Shown piece after piece: positions 52,092 to 61,533 of a stretch of DNA of 64,000 nucleotides (position 1 is its first letter; each line of letters opens with the position of its first letter). The stretch is from Paracoccus sp. DMF-8 (lineage in GTDB: Bacteria > Pseudomonadota > Alphaproteobacteria > Rhodobacterales > Rhodobacteraceae), in contig NZ_JARJHL010000003.1 of NCBI RefSeq assembly GCF_029309835.1, positions 186,001 to 250,000 of the forward strand, in the 5' to 3' direction. Under the pieces are notes generated by a model, which ran no database searches, had not been told where the DNA came from, and was given only the letters and a program-made list of their open reading frames with translations. The position numbers and the translations under genes are program-made.

Positions 52092-53591
52092 CTACAGCAC
52101 AGCGCCGATCCGCCATGGCACGAATTCGGCATCGCCATAGCCGAATTCCTCGGATTTGGTGCGTGCGCCCGACGCCGTATCCAGCAGCTTGTGATAGATT
52201 TCCTGCCCCATTTCAGGCAGCGATATCGTACCCTCGACCACCTTGCCGCAGTCGATATCCATATCCGCCTGCATCGCGTGCCACAGCGCCGAATTCGACG
52301 CGAGTTTCAGCGAAGGCGCGGGATGGGCGCCAAAGCACGACCCCCGCCCCGTGGTGAAGGCGATCAGGTTCGCGCCCGAGGCCACCTGCCCCGTCGCCGC
52401 GACCGGATCATAGCCGGGGCTGTCCATATAGACGAAACCGGGTGTGCGGATCGGCTCGCCATAGCCATAAACCCCCGCGACCGGCGCCAACCCGCCCTTG
52501 GCCACGGCGCCAAGCGATTTTTCCAGAATGGTGGTGATGCCGCCGCGCTTGTTGCCGGGGCTGGGGTTGTTGTCCAGACTGGCGCCGTTCTGGCTGGTAT
52601 AGCGTTCCCACCAGCCGATCATCGCCCGCAGCTTGTCGCCGTCGGCATCGCTGGCCCGCGCGATCAGCAGATGTTCGGCGCCATAGATTTCCGGCGTTTC
52701 CGACAGGATCGAGGTCCCCCCACCCGCCACCAGCAGGTCCGAGGCAACCCCAAGCGCCGGGTTCGCCGTGATCCCCGAAAACCCGTCCGACCCGCCGCAT
52801 TGCATCCCGAGCGTCAGGCCCGAAACCGGAACGGTCTGGCGGGTGTCGCGATTGGCGGCTTCGGCGATACCTTCCAGAATCTCCAGCGCACGGGCAACGG
52901 CCGCCGCCGAACCGCCGACATCCTGAATGTTGAAACTGGCATGGCGTTCGCGGGTCCAGTCGTCGCGCTGATACAGGGTGAGCTGGTTCACCTCGCAGCC
53001 CAGACCGACCAGCATGACACCGCCGAAATTGACGTGATCGCGGTAGCCCTTCAGGACGCGGACCAGCAGCTCGAACCCCTCGCCGCCGGTGGCGATGCCG
53101 CAGCCCTGATCATGGACGATGGGCACGAAGCCGTCGACATTCGGAAAACGCGGCAGCAGCCGGTCATTCGCCGCCCGCGCAATCGCGTTGCACACGGTCG
53201 AGGAACAGTTGACCGAGGCGATGACCCCGATGAAATTCCGCGTCCCGACCCGGCCATCCTTGCGCAAAATGCCCTGAAAATTGCGGCGATCCGGCGGGGG
53301 CGGCAGTTGGCCACGGCTTTGCGCGGGGCCAAGGCCATGCGGGCTCATCCCGGCGTTCTGGGTATGGACATGTTCGCCCGCGCGGATGGGCGCGGTCGCC
53401 TGCCCCATCACCTGCCCGTATTTGACGATGGCATCGCCGGGGGCGTGGTCGCGCAGCGCGAATTTATGCCCGGCGGGGATATCGTCCGCCAGCGTCACGC
53501 CAAGCTGCGTGTCGCCTGCATTCAGCAGGGTCAGCGCGATGCCGACGCTGTCGGTGTCGCCCAGAAGCAGGGCGGAAGGGGGCTGGCTCAT
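52092..53591 (-). CDS. uxaA: Altronate dehydratase (UxaA family)
   Basis: A 499-residue iron-dependent dehydratase converting D-altronate to 2-keto-3-deoxygluconate. It has an N-terminal SAF domain (residues 1-90: IPAGHKFALRDHAPGDAIVK) followed by the UxaA domain with GRVGTRNFIGVIASVNCSST, GLTLGMQCGGSDGFSGITAN and a Cys in GRGSCFGAHPAPSLKL. A Gly-rich GNKRGGITTILEKSLG is typical. ATG 53591 overlaps the UxaB stop by 4 bases. Last gene of the long minus-strand hexuronate operon; galactarate dehydratase GarD is related but usually longer at the N-terminus. Confidence 0.92.
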   Translation of the reverse strand: MSQPPSALLLGDTDSVGIALTLLNAGDTQLGVTLADDIPAGHKFALRDHAPGDAIVKYGQVMGQATAPIRAGEHVHTQNAGMSPHGLGPAQSRGQLPPPPDRRNFQGILRKDGRVGTRNFIGVIASVNCSSTVCNAIARAANDRLLPRFPNVDGFVPIVHDQGCGIATGGEGFELLVRVLKGYRDHVNFGGVMLVGLGCEVNQLTLYQRDDWTRERHASFNIQDVGGSAAAVARALEILEGIAEAANRDTRQTVPVSGLTLGMQCGGSDGFSGITANPALGVASDLLVAGGGTSILSETPEIYGAEHLLIARASDADGDKLRAMIGWWERYTSQNGASLDNNPSPGNKRGGITTILEKSLGAVAKGGLAPVAGVYGYGEPIRTPGFVYMDSPGYDPVAATGQVASGANLIAFTTGRGSCFGAHPAPSLKLASNSALWHAMQADMDIDCGKVVEGTISLPEMGQEIYHKLLDTASGARTKSEEFGYGDAEFVPWRIGAVL

Positions 53592-54685
53592 GGCGCGGGA
53601 TCCTTGGCGCTTTGGCTGATGGCGTGAAGTTTCGGGGCCTGATCGGGCGACAACCCGGCCCAATACAGAAAGGCGGTGATGCGGTGATCGACCTTAGAGG
53701 CGTGGTTTTGCGCGATATCCGACAGCCGGTGGTCCAGAAACGGGTTGTCGAACCGTTCCAGCGTCACCGTCAGATAGTCGCGGGCCTGATCGCCCATGCC
53801 GCGCCGCGCGAAACCGGGCAGGACCTCGGTTTCCATGATATCCAGCAGCGCCGCGCGCAGCGGGCCGGACATCGCCTGACGCACATAGGTTTCCTGTGCG
53901 CCCGCGCGCTGCCACAGGTCGATCAGCGTGCTATGGCCAAGGTTCAGGATATGCAGCTTCAGCCGCTGCACCGGCTCCAGATCGGGGACGATCTGGATGG
54001 CCGGATGGGTGACCGGCAGTTCCAGCCCCGGCTGCGCGGCGATGGCCCACAGCCCATAGGGTTCGGCCACGGCACCCGCCGGGCGGATTTCTTCGGAGAC
54101 GATGCGATCAACCAGCGAATTCGCCCAGATATGGGCGTCCAGAAACGCCGGATCCTCGCCCTGCGCCACGGCGATCTGACGCACACGGGCGCGCAGCTTG
54201 TCGCCATTGCCGGGCACGAGTTCCGTGGGCAAGACGACCAGCGGACCGCCACCCGCGACATGGCGCGCGCGCATCAGGTGAAACAGCTTGGCCGGATAGC
54301 TTTGCGCCGGGTCGGGATGGGGCAGGTCATCGGCAGGCTGCGGATCAAAGCCGCGATCTGCGGTGTTCGACACGATCCACCGCGCCTCATGCACGAAAAT
54401 TCGCTGCAATTCCGCGTAATCGCCATCATAGCCAAGGCCGCGCCTGACGACCTGCACCCATTCCTGACGGTCGACGGGCTGGCCGTTTTCGATGCCGCGC
54501 ACGCGCACCGGATAGCCGCCGGGCGCGGACAACGCATCCAGCCTGCCGCGCCGCGCGGGATCGGATGTCGATTGCACCACCGTCACCGCAGGCGCCGCGC
54601 CTACAGGCGTGCCGGTCTGGAAATAGGCAAGGGCATGGGCTTGCAGAAAGCGGCTGGTGCCGAACTGGATGATGGGGGTCTGCAT
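53588..54685 (-). CDS. uxaB: Tagaturonate reductase (mannitol dehydrogenase family)
   Basis: A 365-residue NAD-dependent polyol/uronate dehydrogenase. The Rossmann start is FGTSRFLQAHALAYF and the catalytic K-x4-N-x2-H motif is LKLHILNLGHSTL. Adjacent uxaA argues for UxaB, reducing tagaturonate to altronate, rather than UxuB or mannitol dehydrogenase. It is shorter than E. coli UxaB (about 480), mainly at the C-terminus, but the frame is intact and the C-terminal LDHRLSDIAQ region is there. Coupled to uxaA. Confidence 0.82.
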   Translation of the reverse strand: MQTPIIQFGTSRFLQAHALAYFQTGTPVGAAPAVTVVQSTSDPARRGRLDALSAPGGYPVRVRGIENGQPVDRQEWVQVVRRGLGYDGDYAELQRIFVHEARWIVSNTADRGFDPQPADDLPHPDPAQSYPAKLFHLMRARHVAGGGPLVVLPTELVPGNGDKLRARVRQIAVAQGEDPAFLDAHIWANSLVDRIVSEEIRPAGAVAEPYGLWAIAAQPGLELPVTHPAIQIVPDLEPVQRLKLHILNLGHSTLIDLWQRAGAQETYVRQAMSGPLRAALLDIMETEVLPGFARRGMGDQARDYLTVTLERFDNPFLDHRLSDIAQNHASKVDHRITAFLYWAGLSPDQAPKLHAISQSAKDPAP

Positions 54686-54736
54686 GGCTGAATCCTTGGG
54701 GTTGCCCCGCCCGGTCTGCGGGCGAGGCGGTGGGCA

Positions 54737-55735
54737 TCAGGCTTCGATCAGCGCGATCATCCGCTCCAGCCGCTGCATCGCCAGCCAGCCGTCGCGGATC
54801 TGCGGCGCCGCATCGCTGTCGCCGCGCATGGTCGCCGCGACATCCAGCAGCAGGGCGTGATAGCCCTTGTGATCCTCGTTCGCGGCGGCGGTGAAGTTCG
54901 GCGTCCAAATAAGGCTGTCACAGGCCGGGTCCAGCACCGCGCGGGCGTCATCGGCCTTGAAGGGCGGATTGCGGTGCCATGCGACGTTGATGATGTTTTC
55001 AACCTCGACCCGGTTATGGTCTCCCATGATCTGGACATATTCCATCGGCGTGCCGCGCGACTGCACGGTGCCCATGATGATATTGCCGATCACGCCGTTT
55101 TCGCATTCGAAATTCATGTGCAGCAGCATCTTGCCCGCATCGGGAACATTCTTGCGTAGCCGCAGATCGGCGAATTCCGAACCCGCGAACCATGTGATCA
55201 GGTCCATGTAATGGACGCAGTGGTGCAGGTAGAAACCGGTATAATCGACTTCGCCCGCGAAATAGGTCGGCGCGGTCATATAGCTGCCGTGAATGCCCAG
55301 AACCTGCCCGAAATCGCCGCCATCAAGGATATTTTTCGCGATCTTGTTGCCGGTCGAATAGCGTTTCATGAAACCGACGGTGACCGGCACCTTGGCGGCT
55401 TCGGATGCCAGCATCAGCTCCTTGGCCTGTGCGGCGGTCGCGGCCGAGGGCTTTTCCATGAAGACGGGCAGACCGCGACGCAGCGACGACAGGGTGGCGC
55501 GGAAATGGATTTCCGGGCCGACCGCCATGCCGACCGCGTCGATATCGGCATTGGCGATCATCTCGTCGTAATCCGAATAGACGGCCTTGGCGCCGAACTG
55601 GCGCGCGGCATTCTGTGCCGCCGCCTCGTCACGGTCGCAGACCGCCGCGATGTCAAAGCCGCTGCGCGCCAGTTGCGGCATCAGCATCCAGGTTGCGTGG
55701 CGGCCGCAGCCGATCCAGCCGATCTTGATCGTCAT
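54737..55735 (-). CDS. Gfo/Idh/MocA family oxidoreductase
   Basis: A 332-residue NAD(P)-dependent sugar oxidoreductase: Rossmann motif IGWIGCGRHATWML, the catalytic Lys in VFMEKPSAATAAQA, and a C-terminal beta-sheet domain with HHCVHYMDLITWFAG that supplies the substrate His/Asp. ATG 55735 overlaps the stop of the isomerase gene by one base (TGATG). The operon suggests that it oxidises a hexuronate or a related sugar, but the family is too broad to say which. Confidence 0.88.
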   Translation of the reverse strand: MTIKIGWIGCGRHATWMLMPQLARSGFDIAAVCDRDEAAAQNAARQFGAKAVYSDYDEMIANADIDAVGMAVGPEIHFRATLSSLRRGLPVFMEKPSAATAAQAKELMLASEAAKVPVTVGFMKRYSTGNKIAKNILDGGDFGQVLGIHGSYMTAPTYFAGEVDYTGFYLHHCVHYMDLITWFAGSEFADLRLRKNVPDAGKMLLHMNFECENGVIGNIIMGTVQSRGTPMEYVQIMGDHNRVEVENIINVAWHRNPPFKADDARAVLDPACDSLIWTPNFTAAANEDHKGYHALLLDVAATMRGDSDAAPQIRDGWLAMQRLERMIALIEA

Positions 55736-56622
55736 CAGTGGTTGACCTCTGCAAAGGTAAGAGCCGAGCGGATCAGGGCCAGACCCGCGCGCAGCTTGTC
55801 GTCTTCGTCTTCGTGGGGGGCGCGCCAATGCGCGATGGGCAGGGCGATGCGGTCGTCTTCGCGCCGGAACGGTTCCAGCGAGACCGGCCCGGCATAGCCG
55901 ACATCGGCCAGCGCGCGCATGATCGCGGTCCAGTCCATATTGCCGGTGCCGGGGAAACCGCGATGGTTTTCATTGGCCTGAAAATGCACCAGCCGGTCGC
56001 CCGCCGCACGGATGGCGTCGGGGATCGAGCGTTCCTCCATATTCATATGGAAGGTGTCCAGCATGACGCCCAGACCGGGCGAATTCACCGCATCGACGAT
56101 TTCATTCGCCTGGCTGGTGGTGTTGACGATATCGGTTTCGAACCGGTTCAGCGGCTCCAGCCCGAACACCTGCCCGGCGGATGCGGCCAGAGGCGCGACC
56201 TCGGCCAGCCCGTCGATGGTGCGTTTCGCCCGCGTCGCGATCTGATCGGCGGTCCATGGGTAGGGCGGGCGGCCCGCGAAAACCAAAGGTTCGCCATAGA
56301 GCGGCCCGCCGATGATTTTCGCGCCGACTTTATCCGCCGCCTCGACGCAGAATTTCAGATAGTCAAGACCGCCCCGACGGTTCGCCACATCCTCGCTGGC
56401 GATCGAGCGTTGCAGGTTCACCCGCGCGGCCAGAACCACCTCCAGACCTTCGCCTTCGCAGATGCGACGGACCTCTGCCGGGTCCAGATCATCCTCGGGT
56501 TCGGGGACCAGAAGCTCGATGAAATCGAAACCCAACTGCTTGGTTTTCTTCAAACAGGGCAGCGCGGCATTTGTGAAGGGCCGGATATATTGCATCGAAA
56601 TGATGCCAACAGGATTTTTCAC
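55735..56622 (-). CDS. TIM-barrel sugar phosphate isomerase/epimerase family protein
   Basis: A 295-residue AP-endonuclease-2-like barrel (IolE/tagatose-epimerase family). Metal-ligand regions are visible: [31 protein letters not shown] with Asp/His, [15 protein letters not shown] and the final Glu in [12 protein letters not shown]. Such enzymes epimerise or isomerise ketoses or inosose. It is co-translated with the Gfo/Idh gene. A uronate-isomerase-like task is possible because no uxaC is present in the locus. Confidence 0.85.
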   Translation of the reverse strand: MKNPVGIISMQYIRPFTNAALPCLKKTKQLGFDFIELLVPEPEDDLDPAEVRRICEGEGLEVVLAARVNLQRSIASEDVANRRGGLDYLKFCVEAADKVGAKIIGGPLYGEPLVFAGRPPYPWTADQIATRAKRTIDGLAEVAPLAASAGQVFGLEPLNRFETDIVNTTSQANEIVDAVNSPGLGVMLDTFHMNMEERSIPDAIRAAGDRLVHFQANENHRGFPGTGNMDWTAIMRALADVGYAGPVSLEPFRREDDRIALPIAHWRAPHEDEDDKLRAGLALIRSALTFAEVNH

Positions 56623-56677
56623 GTTCTTCCCTCGGGGATTGGGGCTGCCGTCCGGGTGGGCGGCAGCGGAAATTGGG

Positions 56678-57511
56678 TCAGCCCTTGACGGCGCCTTGGG
56701 TCAGCCCGCCGACAAGGCGGCGCTGCACGATCAGGAACAGGATGGTTGCAGGCAGCGCGCCGACGATGCCGCCGGCGGTCAGCAGCCCCCATTGCACCTG
56801 ATATTCGCCGATCATGGTCTGCACGGCGACGGTGATCGGGCGCACGTTCTGCCCGCCCAAGGTCAGCGCATACAGATATTCGTTCCATGCGGTGATGAAG
56901 ATATAGATGCCCGTCGCAATGATCCCCGGCGCACACAGCGGCAGGATCACCTTGCGCATCGCCTGCAGGCGCGAACAGCCGTCCGTCATCGCCGCCTCGT
57001 CCAGCGATTTCGGGATGCCGTTGATATAGCTGGTCATCATCCAGACCGAAAACGGGATTGCGATGGTCGAATTCGCGACGATCAGCGCAAAATGCGTGTC
57101 CAGCAGGCCCAACTGCCGCATCAGCACGAACAAGGGCAGGATCAGCAAGACCAGCGGGAACATGTTGATCAGCAGGAATTGCAGCAACAGCACCTTTTTG
57201 AAACGGAACTCGAACCGCGAAAAGCTGTAGGCGGCGGTCACCGACAGGGTCAGGCCGACGACCACCGTGCCCGCCGCGATGATGAAGCTGTCCAGCATGT
57301 TGCGGGCAAAGCCGACATTGGCGAACAGGCGTTCGTAATTGCTCCACACCAGATCAAAGATCGACGGGCCGCGGGTGAACAGCTCTGATTCCGCGGTCAG
57401 AGAGGTCAGCAGCATCCACAGATAGGGCCCGAGCGTGAAGGCCAGAATCGCCAGCATCGGCAGATCGACGGTCAGCACCCGGTTCAGGGTCGATTTGCGT
57501 CCCAAGGCCAT
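56678..57511 (-). CDS. Carbohydrate ABC transporter permease (MalG-type)
   Basis: A 277-residue inner-membrane subunit with six helices and the EAA loop [20 protein letters not shown]-like (residues 180-205) that contacts the ATPase. Its ATG overlaps the stop of the MalF-type permease by one base. With that protein, the binding protein at 58534 and the UgpC-type ATPase at 61534 it forms one complete CUT1 importer. Confidence 0.93.
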   Translation of the reverse strand: MALGRKSTLNRVLTVDLPMLAILAFTLGPYLWMLLTSLTAESELFTRGPSIFDLVWSNYERLFANVGFARNMLDSFIIAAGTVVVGLTLSVTAAYSFSRFEFRFKKVLLLQFLLINMFPLVLLILPLFVLMRQLGLLDTHFALIVANSTIAIPFSVWMMTSYINGIPKSLDEAAMTDGCSRLQAMRKVILPLCAPGIIATGIYIFITAWNEYLYALTLGGQNVRPITVAVQTMIGEYQVQWGLLTAGGIVGALPATILFLIVQRRLVGGLTQGAVKG

Positions 57512-58437
57512 TATTGCACCGCCTTTGCCGAGCGTTTCAGATACAGGATCACGATGCCCAGCAGCATCAGCGTGAAGGTCATCGCCAAGGCCGAGCCATA
57601 GCCGAAATTCAGGTTCGTCCGCGCCTCAAGGAAGGAATAGAGCGGCAGGGTATAGGTCGAATAACCGGGGCCACCGCCGGTCATGACAAAGATCACATCC
57701 ATCGAATTCGCGACCCAGATGGTGCGCAGCAGGATCGCGGTGAACAGCACCCCGGAAATCCCCGGCAGGGTGATATGCCAGAACTGCCGCCACGGCGTCG
57801 CACCATCCAGCGAAGCGGCCTCGTAATAGCTTTGCGGGATGGATTGCAGGCCGGCCAGAATCATCACCGCAAAGAAGGGAAAGCCCTGCCAGGTCAGCGT
57901 CAGGATGATCGCGTAAAGCGCGGTATCAGGGTTCGCCAGCCACGGGATCGAGGTTTCCAGAATCCCGATCCGCAACAGCAGGTCGTTCAGGATCCCATAG
58001 TTGCTGTCGTAGATCCACGCCCACATCAGCGCGATCACGACCGAGGGCAGCGCCCAGGGGATGATGATCAGCGCCCGCGCCAATGGCCGCCACGGAAAGG
58101 ACTGGTTCAGCAGCAGCGCGGTCGCCAGCCCCAGCAGCGCCTGCGCGGGCACGGTGATGACGATCCACAGCACCGTGTGGCGCAGGGAAATCCAGAACAC
58201 CTCATCCTGAAAGATGTTGAAATAGTTCTGCAATCCGACCCAGTCGAAATTCTTGGGGCGGAACAGAACATAGTTGTGCAGGCTCATCCATGCGGTCTGG
58301 ATCATCGGGAAAAAGACGATGGCCAGCGTGACCAGAACGGCGGGCGACAACAGGGCCAATGGCATGACCTGCCGCCACAGCGCGGCGCGTCTGCCTGAGG
58401 TGGGACCCTCTTGCTCGGGGACGGAGGTGGTTGTCAT
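57511..58437 (-). CDS. Sugar ABC transporter permease (MalF-type)
   Basis: A 308-residue membrane subunit of the CUT1 family with six predicted helices, the EAA loop as YYEAASLDGATPWRQFWHIT and the conserved WALPSVVIALMWAWIYD segment. It follows the binding-protein gene by 96 bases. Its natural partner is the MalG-type permease downstream. The substrate is probably an oligo- or monouronide from context. Confidence 0.93.
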   Translation of the reverse strand: MTTTSVPEQEGPTSGRRAALWRQVMPLALLSPAVLVTLAIVFFPMIQTAWMSLHNYVLFRPKNFDWVGLQNYFNIFQDEVFWISLRHTVLWIVITVPAQALLGLATALLLNQSFPWRPLARALIIIPWALPSVVIALMWAWIYDSNYGILNDLLLRIGILETSIPWLANPDTALYAIILTLTWQGFPFFAVMILAGLQSIPQSYYEAASLDGATPWRQFWHITLPGISGVLFTAILLRTIWVANSMDVIFVMTGGGPGYSTYTLPLYSFLEARTNLNFGYGSALAMTFTLMLLGIVILYLKRSAKAVQ

Positions 58438-58533
58438 CGGGCAAAACTCTCTTGGCCCTGCGCGGACGCGTCCGACAGGAAATTTCGGTCAAGGCGGGGA
58501 TGGGCCGGGGTGTGGCGCCCGGCCCGTCAGGGG

Positions 58534-59748
58534 TCAGTCGTCGGTGAACAGCTTGGCAATCGCCTCGTTCATCTGTTGGGCGGTGATCTGCCCCAGCAGG
58601 GCGCGCTGCATGTTCGCGGGCCAGACGGTGTTGACGAATTCCGGCGTGTTCGACGATGCGGGCAGCAGATGCGCGAATGGCAGCGATGCCTGCGTCGCCT
58701 CGACAAAGCGCGGCTCATGGCCCTGCCATGCGGCGGTGTCGGATTGCGTTACCGGCAACTGCCCGGTCGCGGTGTTGAACAGCGCGTTGTTTTCCGCCGT
58801 GGACAGAAAGGAAATCCATTTCCACGCCGCTTCCTTGTCCGACGCATTCGACAGCACCGCCGTCGATTCATCGCCAAAGGTCGTCCAGCGCCCGCCGCCG
58901 CATTCCGGCACGGTGGTCGCCGCAACCTTGTCGCCCAGCACCTCGACCAGATCGTTCGAGGAACCGACATGGTGGATGGTCATCGCGGTCACGCCGGTCT
59001 TGAAGGCGCCGATGATTTCCTGAAACCCGTCATTCGGGGCCGAAGGCGGGAACACCTTGTCCGTCTGGAACAGGTCGATGACGAATTGCGTGCCCGCGAC
59101 ACCCGCGTCCGAGGTCAGGCTGGCGTCCAGCGCGACGCCGGTGCGGCCAAGGGTAAAGCTGCCCCAATGTTCATGGCCCGACTTGCCGCCCCGGAAGCCG
59201 AAACCATAGGTGTCGATCTTGCCATCGCCATTGGTGTCGCGGGTCAGCTTGATCGCCGCATCGCGGAGTTCATCGCAGGTCTGGGGCGGGTTCAGGCCCA
59301 GTTCCTGAAACATATCGGCGCGGTAATACAGATACAGCGCAACATATTGAACCGGCAGGAAATATTGATTTCCATCCTCGGCACGGGTCAGGTCGAACAG
59401 GTTCGGCAGGATGTCATCCTTGCCCTGCCATGCGGCGATCCGGTCGTCCAGCGGCTCCAGCGCCTCCATCTCCAGCAGGCGGGGCAGCGCGAACATTTTC
59501 AGCATGGCCGCATCAGGGGCATTGCCGCCCACGATCGAGGTATAGAGGTTGTCGTAATAGCTGTTCCACGGCACGTTCATCGCGTCGATCTTGATGCCGG
59601 GGTTTTCGGCCTCGAATTTCGCGACCAGATCGCCCATCGGGTTTTCCGGATTGTCGAAGTGATACCAGAACTTCACCGTGCTGTCGGCACTGGCAAGCCC
59701 CGGCGCAAGCCCGGCAAGAAGCGCAAGGGCGCTGATCGTTCTTTTCAT
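58534..59748 (-). CDS. Extracellular sugar-binding protein (ABC family 1)
   Basis: A 404-residue periplasmic binding protein. The signal peptide (MKRTISALALLAGLAPGLAS, cleaved near ASA-D) has GGAGAGAAC just before the ATG. The mature start VKFWYHFDNPENP and the later PWNSYYDNLYTSIVGGNAPD and MTIHHVGSSN identify solute-binding family 1. The Trp and acidic residues that line such pockets are present, but the ligand cannot be predicted. Neighbouring uxaA/uxaB favour galacturonate or a pectin fragment. Confidence 0.92.
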   Translation of the reverse strand: MKRTISALALLAGLAPGLASADSTVKFWYHFDNPENPMGDLVAKFEAENPGIKIDAMNVPWNSYYDNLYTSIVGGNAPDAAMLKMFALPRLLEMEALEPLDDRIAAWQGKDDILPNLFDLTRAEDGNQYFLPVQYVALYLYYRADMFQELGLNPPQTCDELRDAAIKLTRDTNGDGKIDTYGFGFRGGKSGHEHWGSFTLGRTGVALDASLTSDAGVAGTQFVIDLFQTDKVFPPSAPNDGFQEIIGAFKTGVTAMTIHHVGSSNDLVEVLGDKVAATTVPECGGGRWTTFGDESTAVLSNASDKEAAWKWISFLSTAENNALFNTATGQLPVTQSDTAAWQGHEPRFVEATQASLPFAHLLPASSNTPEFVNTVWPANMQRALLGQITAQQMNEAIAKLFTDD

Positions 59749-59788
59749 GTTCTCTCCTCCCTGGATCGAATGGGTCTTGGTCTGTGGC

Positions 59789-60715
59789 TCAGGTCATGAC
59801 GCGAAAGGCGTCGCCTGCGCGGCGATAGGCATCGACGGATTGCGGCAGCCACAGGCTCATCTGCATGAAGCCGTGGACGACCCCCGCGATCCGGTCGAAA
59901 CGGTCCTTGCGGCCCAATGCGTGCAGGCGCGCGGCAAAGCGTTCGCTGTCGGAACACAAGGGGTCGATTTCGGCGGCGTTCAGATACAGCGGCGGCAGGG
60001 CCGCCAGCGCCGCATCGGATGCGCGGGCGGGCGTCAGGCAGGGATCGGCCAGCCGGTCGGCATCCGCGCCCGTATAGAAATCCCAGTAACGGCGCATCTT
60101 GTCGCGCGTCAGGCCGGGACCATCGGCCACGGCGCGATAGCTGGGGCTGTCGAAATCGGCGTCATAGACGCCGTAAAACAGCAACCCCGATTGCGGCAGG
60201 TCGCGCCCGTCCAACCGCAGCATCATCGCGACGGCCAGATTGGCACCCGCGCTGTCGCCCGACACCGACCAGATGCGGCCCGGCAGAATGGCGTCACGCC
60301 CCGCCCAGACGGTCAGGCAGTCGTCCAGCCCCGCCGGATAGCGATGTTCCGGGGCCAGACGGTAATCGAATGTCACCACCGCCGCGCCCGTCGCCTGCGC
60401 CAGCCAGCGCGCGGCCCCGTCATGCGTCGCGGCCGAACAAAAGCTGAAACCGCCGCCATGCACATAGAGAATCGCCTGCGCACGGCTGTCATCCTGCGGG
60501 ATATGGACATAGGCGCGGCGCCCGTCAGGGGTTTCTACGATCAACTCGCGCGCCATCGCCGGGCCGCCCCGGTTCCAACGCCGGTTCGCGGCCTCGGCCA
60601 CGGCACGGCCTTCGGCGGGGGGCAGCAGGGTCGGGTCGGGCTGCGGGCCGTCCTCGGTCGCCAGCCGGTCCAGAACGGCGCGCATTTCGGGGGCCAGTGT
60701 CGCGGCGGCGTTCAT
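59789..60715 (-). CDS. Alpha/beta hydrolase of the hormone-sensitive lipase family
   Basis: A 308-residue esterase. The oxyanion motif HGGGF is in LYVHGGGFSFCS, the nucleophile in GDSAGANLAVA, the Asp near AAEIDPLCSDSE and the His in AGVVHGFMQ. No signal peptide, so it acts on imported compounds. ATG overlaps the GntR stop by 4 bases and the gene precedes the binding protein by 40. A role in removing acetyl or methyl esters from imported uronides fits the locus; a carboxylesterase of unrelated use is possible. Confidence 0.88.
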   Translation of the reverse strand: MNAAATLAPEMRAVLDRLATEDGPQPDPTLLPPAEGRAVAEAANRRWNRGGPAMARELIVETPDGRRAYVHIPQDDSRAQAILYVHGGGFSFCSAATHDGAARWLAQATGAAVVTFDYRLAPEHRYPAGLDDCLTVWAGRDAILPGRIWSVSGDSAGANLAVAMMLRLDGRDLPQSGLLFYGVYDADFDSPSYRAVADGPGLTRDKMRRYWDFYTGADADRLADPCLTPARASDAALAALPPLYLNAAEIDPLCSDSERFAARLHALGRKDRFDRIAGVVHGFMQMSLWLPQSVDAYRRAGDAFRVMT

Positions 60716-61401
60716 GGTTCGGAACTTTCACCGGCCGCGAAAACCTCGGGGCCGAAATCGACGATAGTGGCGATATGATGCGACAGCGCCCGCGTCAGCC
60801 CATCGGCATCGCGCGCCGCGACCGATTCCAGAATCGACAGGTGGCGGTCGGCGGTGTCCTGCAGATTGCGGCTTTCGGGTTCGCTGTTCAGGATCTTGAA
60901 GCGCTGCGTGTGCAGCAGGCAGCGAAACAGCACGGGTTCGACAACCGGGGTCGCGGCGGCTTCGAACAGGCGCAGGTGAAAGCCCCGGTCATATTCCATC
61001 AGCGTATATTCATCGCCCTGCAGCGCCGCCAGACGCATCGACTGCATCAGCGTTTCCAGATCGGGCAGCAGGCTGTCGTCGCGCGATTCGATGACGCGAA
61101 TCGCGGCGCGGCATTCGATATCGCGACGGATGCACAGCAATTCCTGGGCATCATCAGGATTGGCGGCGGCAACATGGGTGTCGCGGCGGGCGCGGCGCGT
61201 GACCAGACCGTCTTCGGACAGACGCATCAGCGCCTCGCGAATCGTGCCCTGCGCACAGCTGAAACGCTGCGCCAGATCCAGTTCGCGCAAGGCCGCGCCG
61301 GGCGCCAGCGTGCCCAGCACGATATCGCGCCGCAGGGCGTGTTCGGCCGTTTCGCTGCGGCTGCGCTGCCGTCTTGGACCAAGGGTTTCCGCCAGGCTCA
61401 T
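60712..61401 (-). CDS. GntR family regulator, FadR/FCD subgroup
   Basis: A 229-residue regulator. The N-terminal winged helix is seen in ALRRDIVLGTLAPGAALREL and FSCAQGTIREALMRLSEDGL, and the FCD ligand domain spans residues 90-220, with metal-type residues in DRGFHLRLFEAA and SEHH-like LSHHIATIV. Start choice: ATG 61401 has GGAG 5 bases upstream, whereas ATG 61437 would overlap the first operator copy. First gene of the minus operon; it very likely binds the three repeats at 61436-61483 and responds to a hexuronate intermediate. Confidence 0.9.
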   Translation of the reverse strand: MSLAETLGPRRQRSRSETAEHALRRDIVLGTLAPGAALRELDLAQRFSCAQGTIREALMRLSEDGLVTRRARRDTHVAAANPDDAQELLCIRRDIECRAAIRVIESRDDSLLPDLETLMQSMRLAALQGDEYTLMEYDRGFHLRLFEAAATPVVEPVLFRCLLHTQRFKILNSEPESRNLQDTADRHLSILESVAARDADGLTRALSHHIATIVDFGPEVFAAGESSEP

Positions 61402-61435
61402 CACCACTCCATCATGCGCTGTCATTCGCGCTTGC

Positions 61436-61483
61436 ATTATTGATAATCACTGTATTATTGATAATGTCAAGATTATTGATAAT
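61436..61483. promoter_or_regulatory. Three tandem 12-bp palindromic operators, 18-bp period
   Basis: ATTATTGATAAT occurs at 61436-61447, 61454-61465 and 61472-61483, each exactly 18 bases from the last. Each copy is a 5-2-5 palindrome (ATTAT-TG-ATAAT). It lies between the divergent gntR and ugpC-type genes. Confidence 0.8.
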
Positions 61484-61533
61484 ACCAGCGCGCCACCGTT
61501 TCAGACAGCGGCGCAGTCACGGGAGGGGGGACG

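Noticed and set aside
61436-61483. CRISPR-like array
   Set aside because: Units are 12 bp with 6-bp gaps and are palindromic, at a divergent promoter; operator sites fit, a CRISPR array does not.
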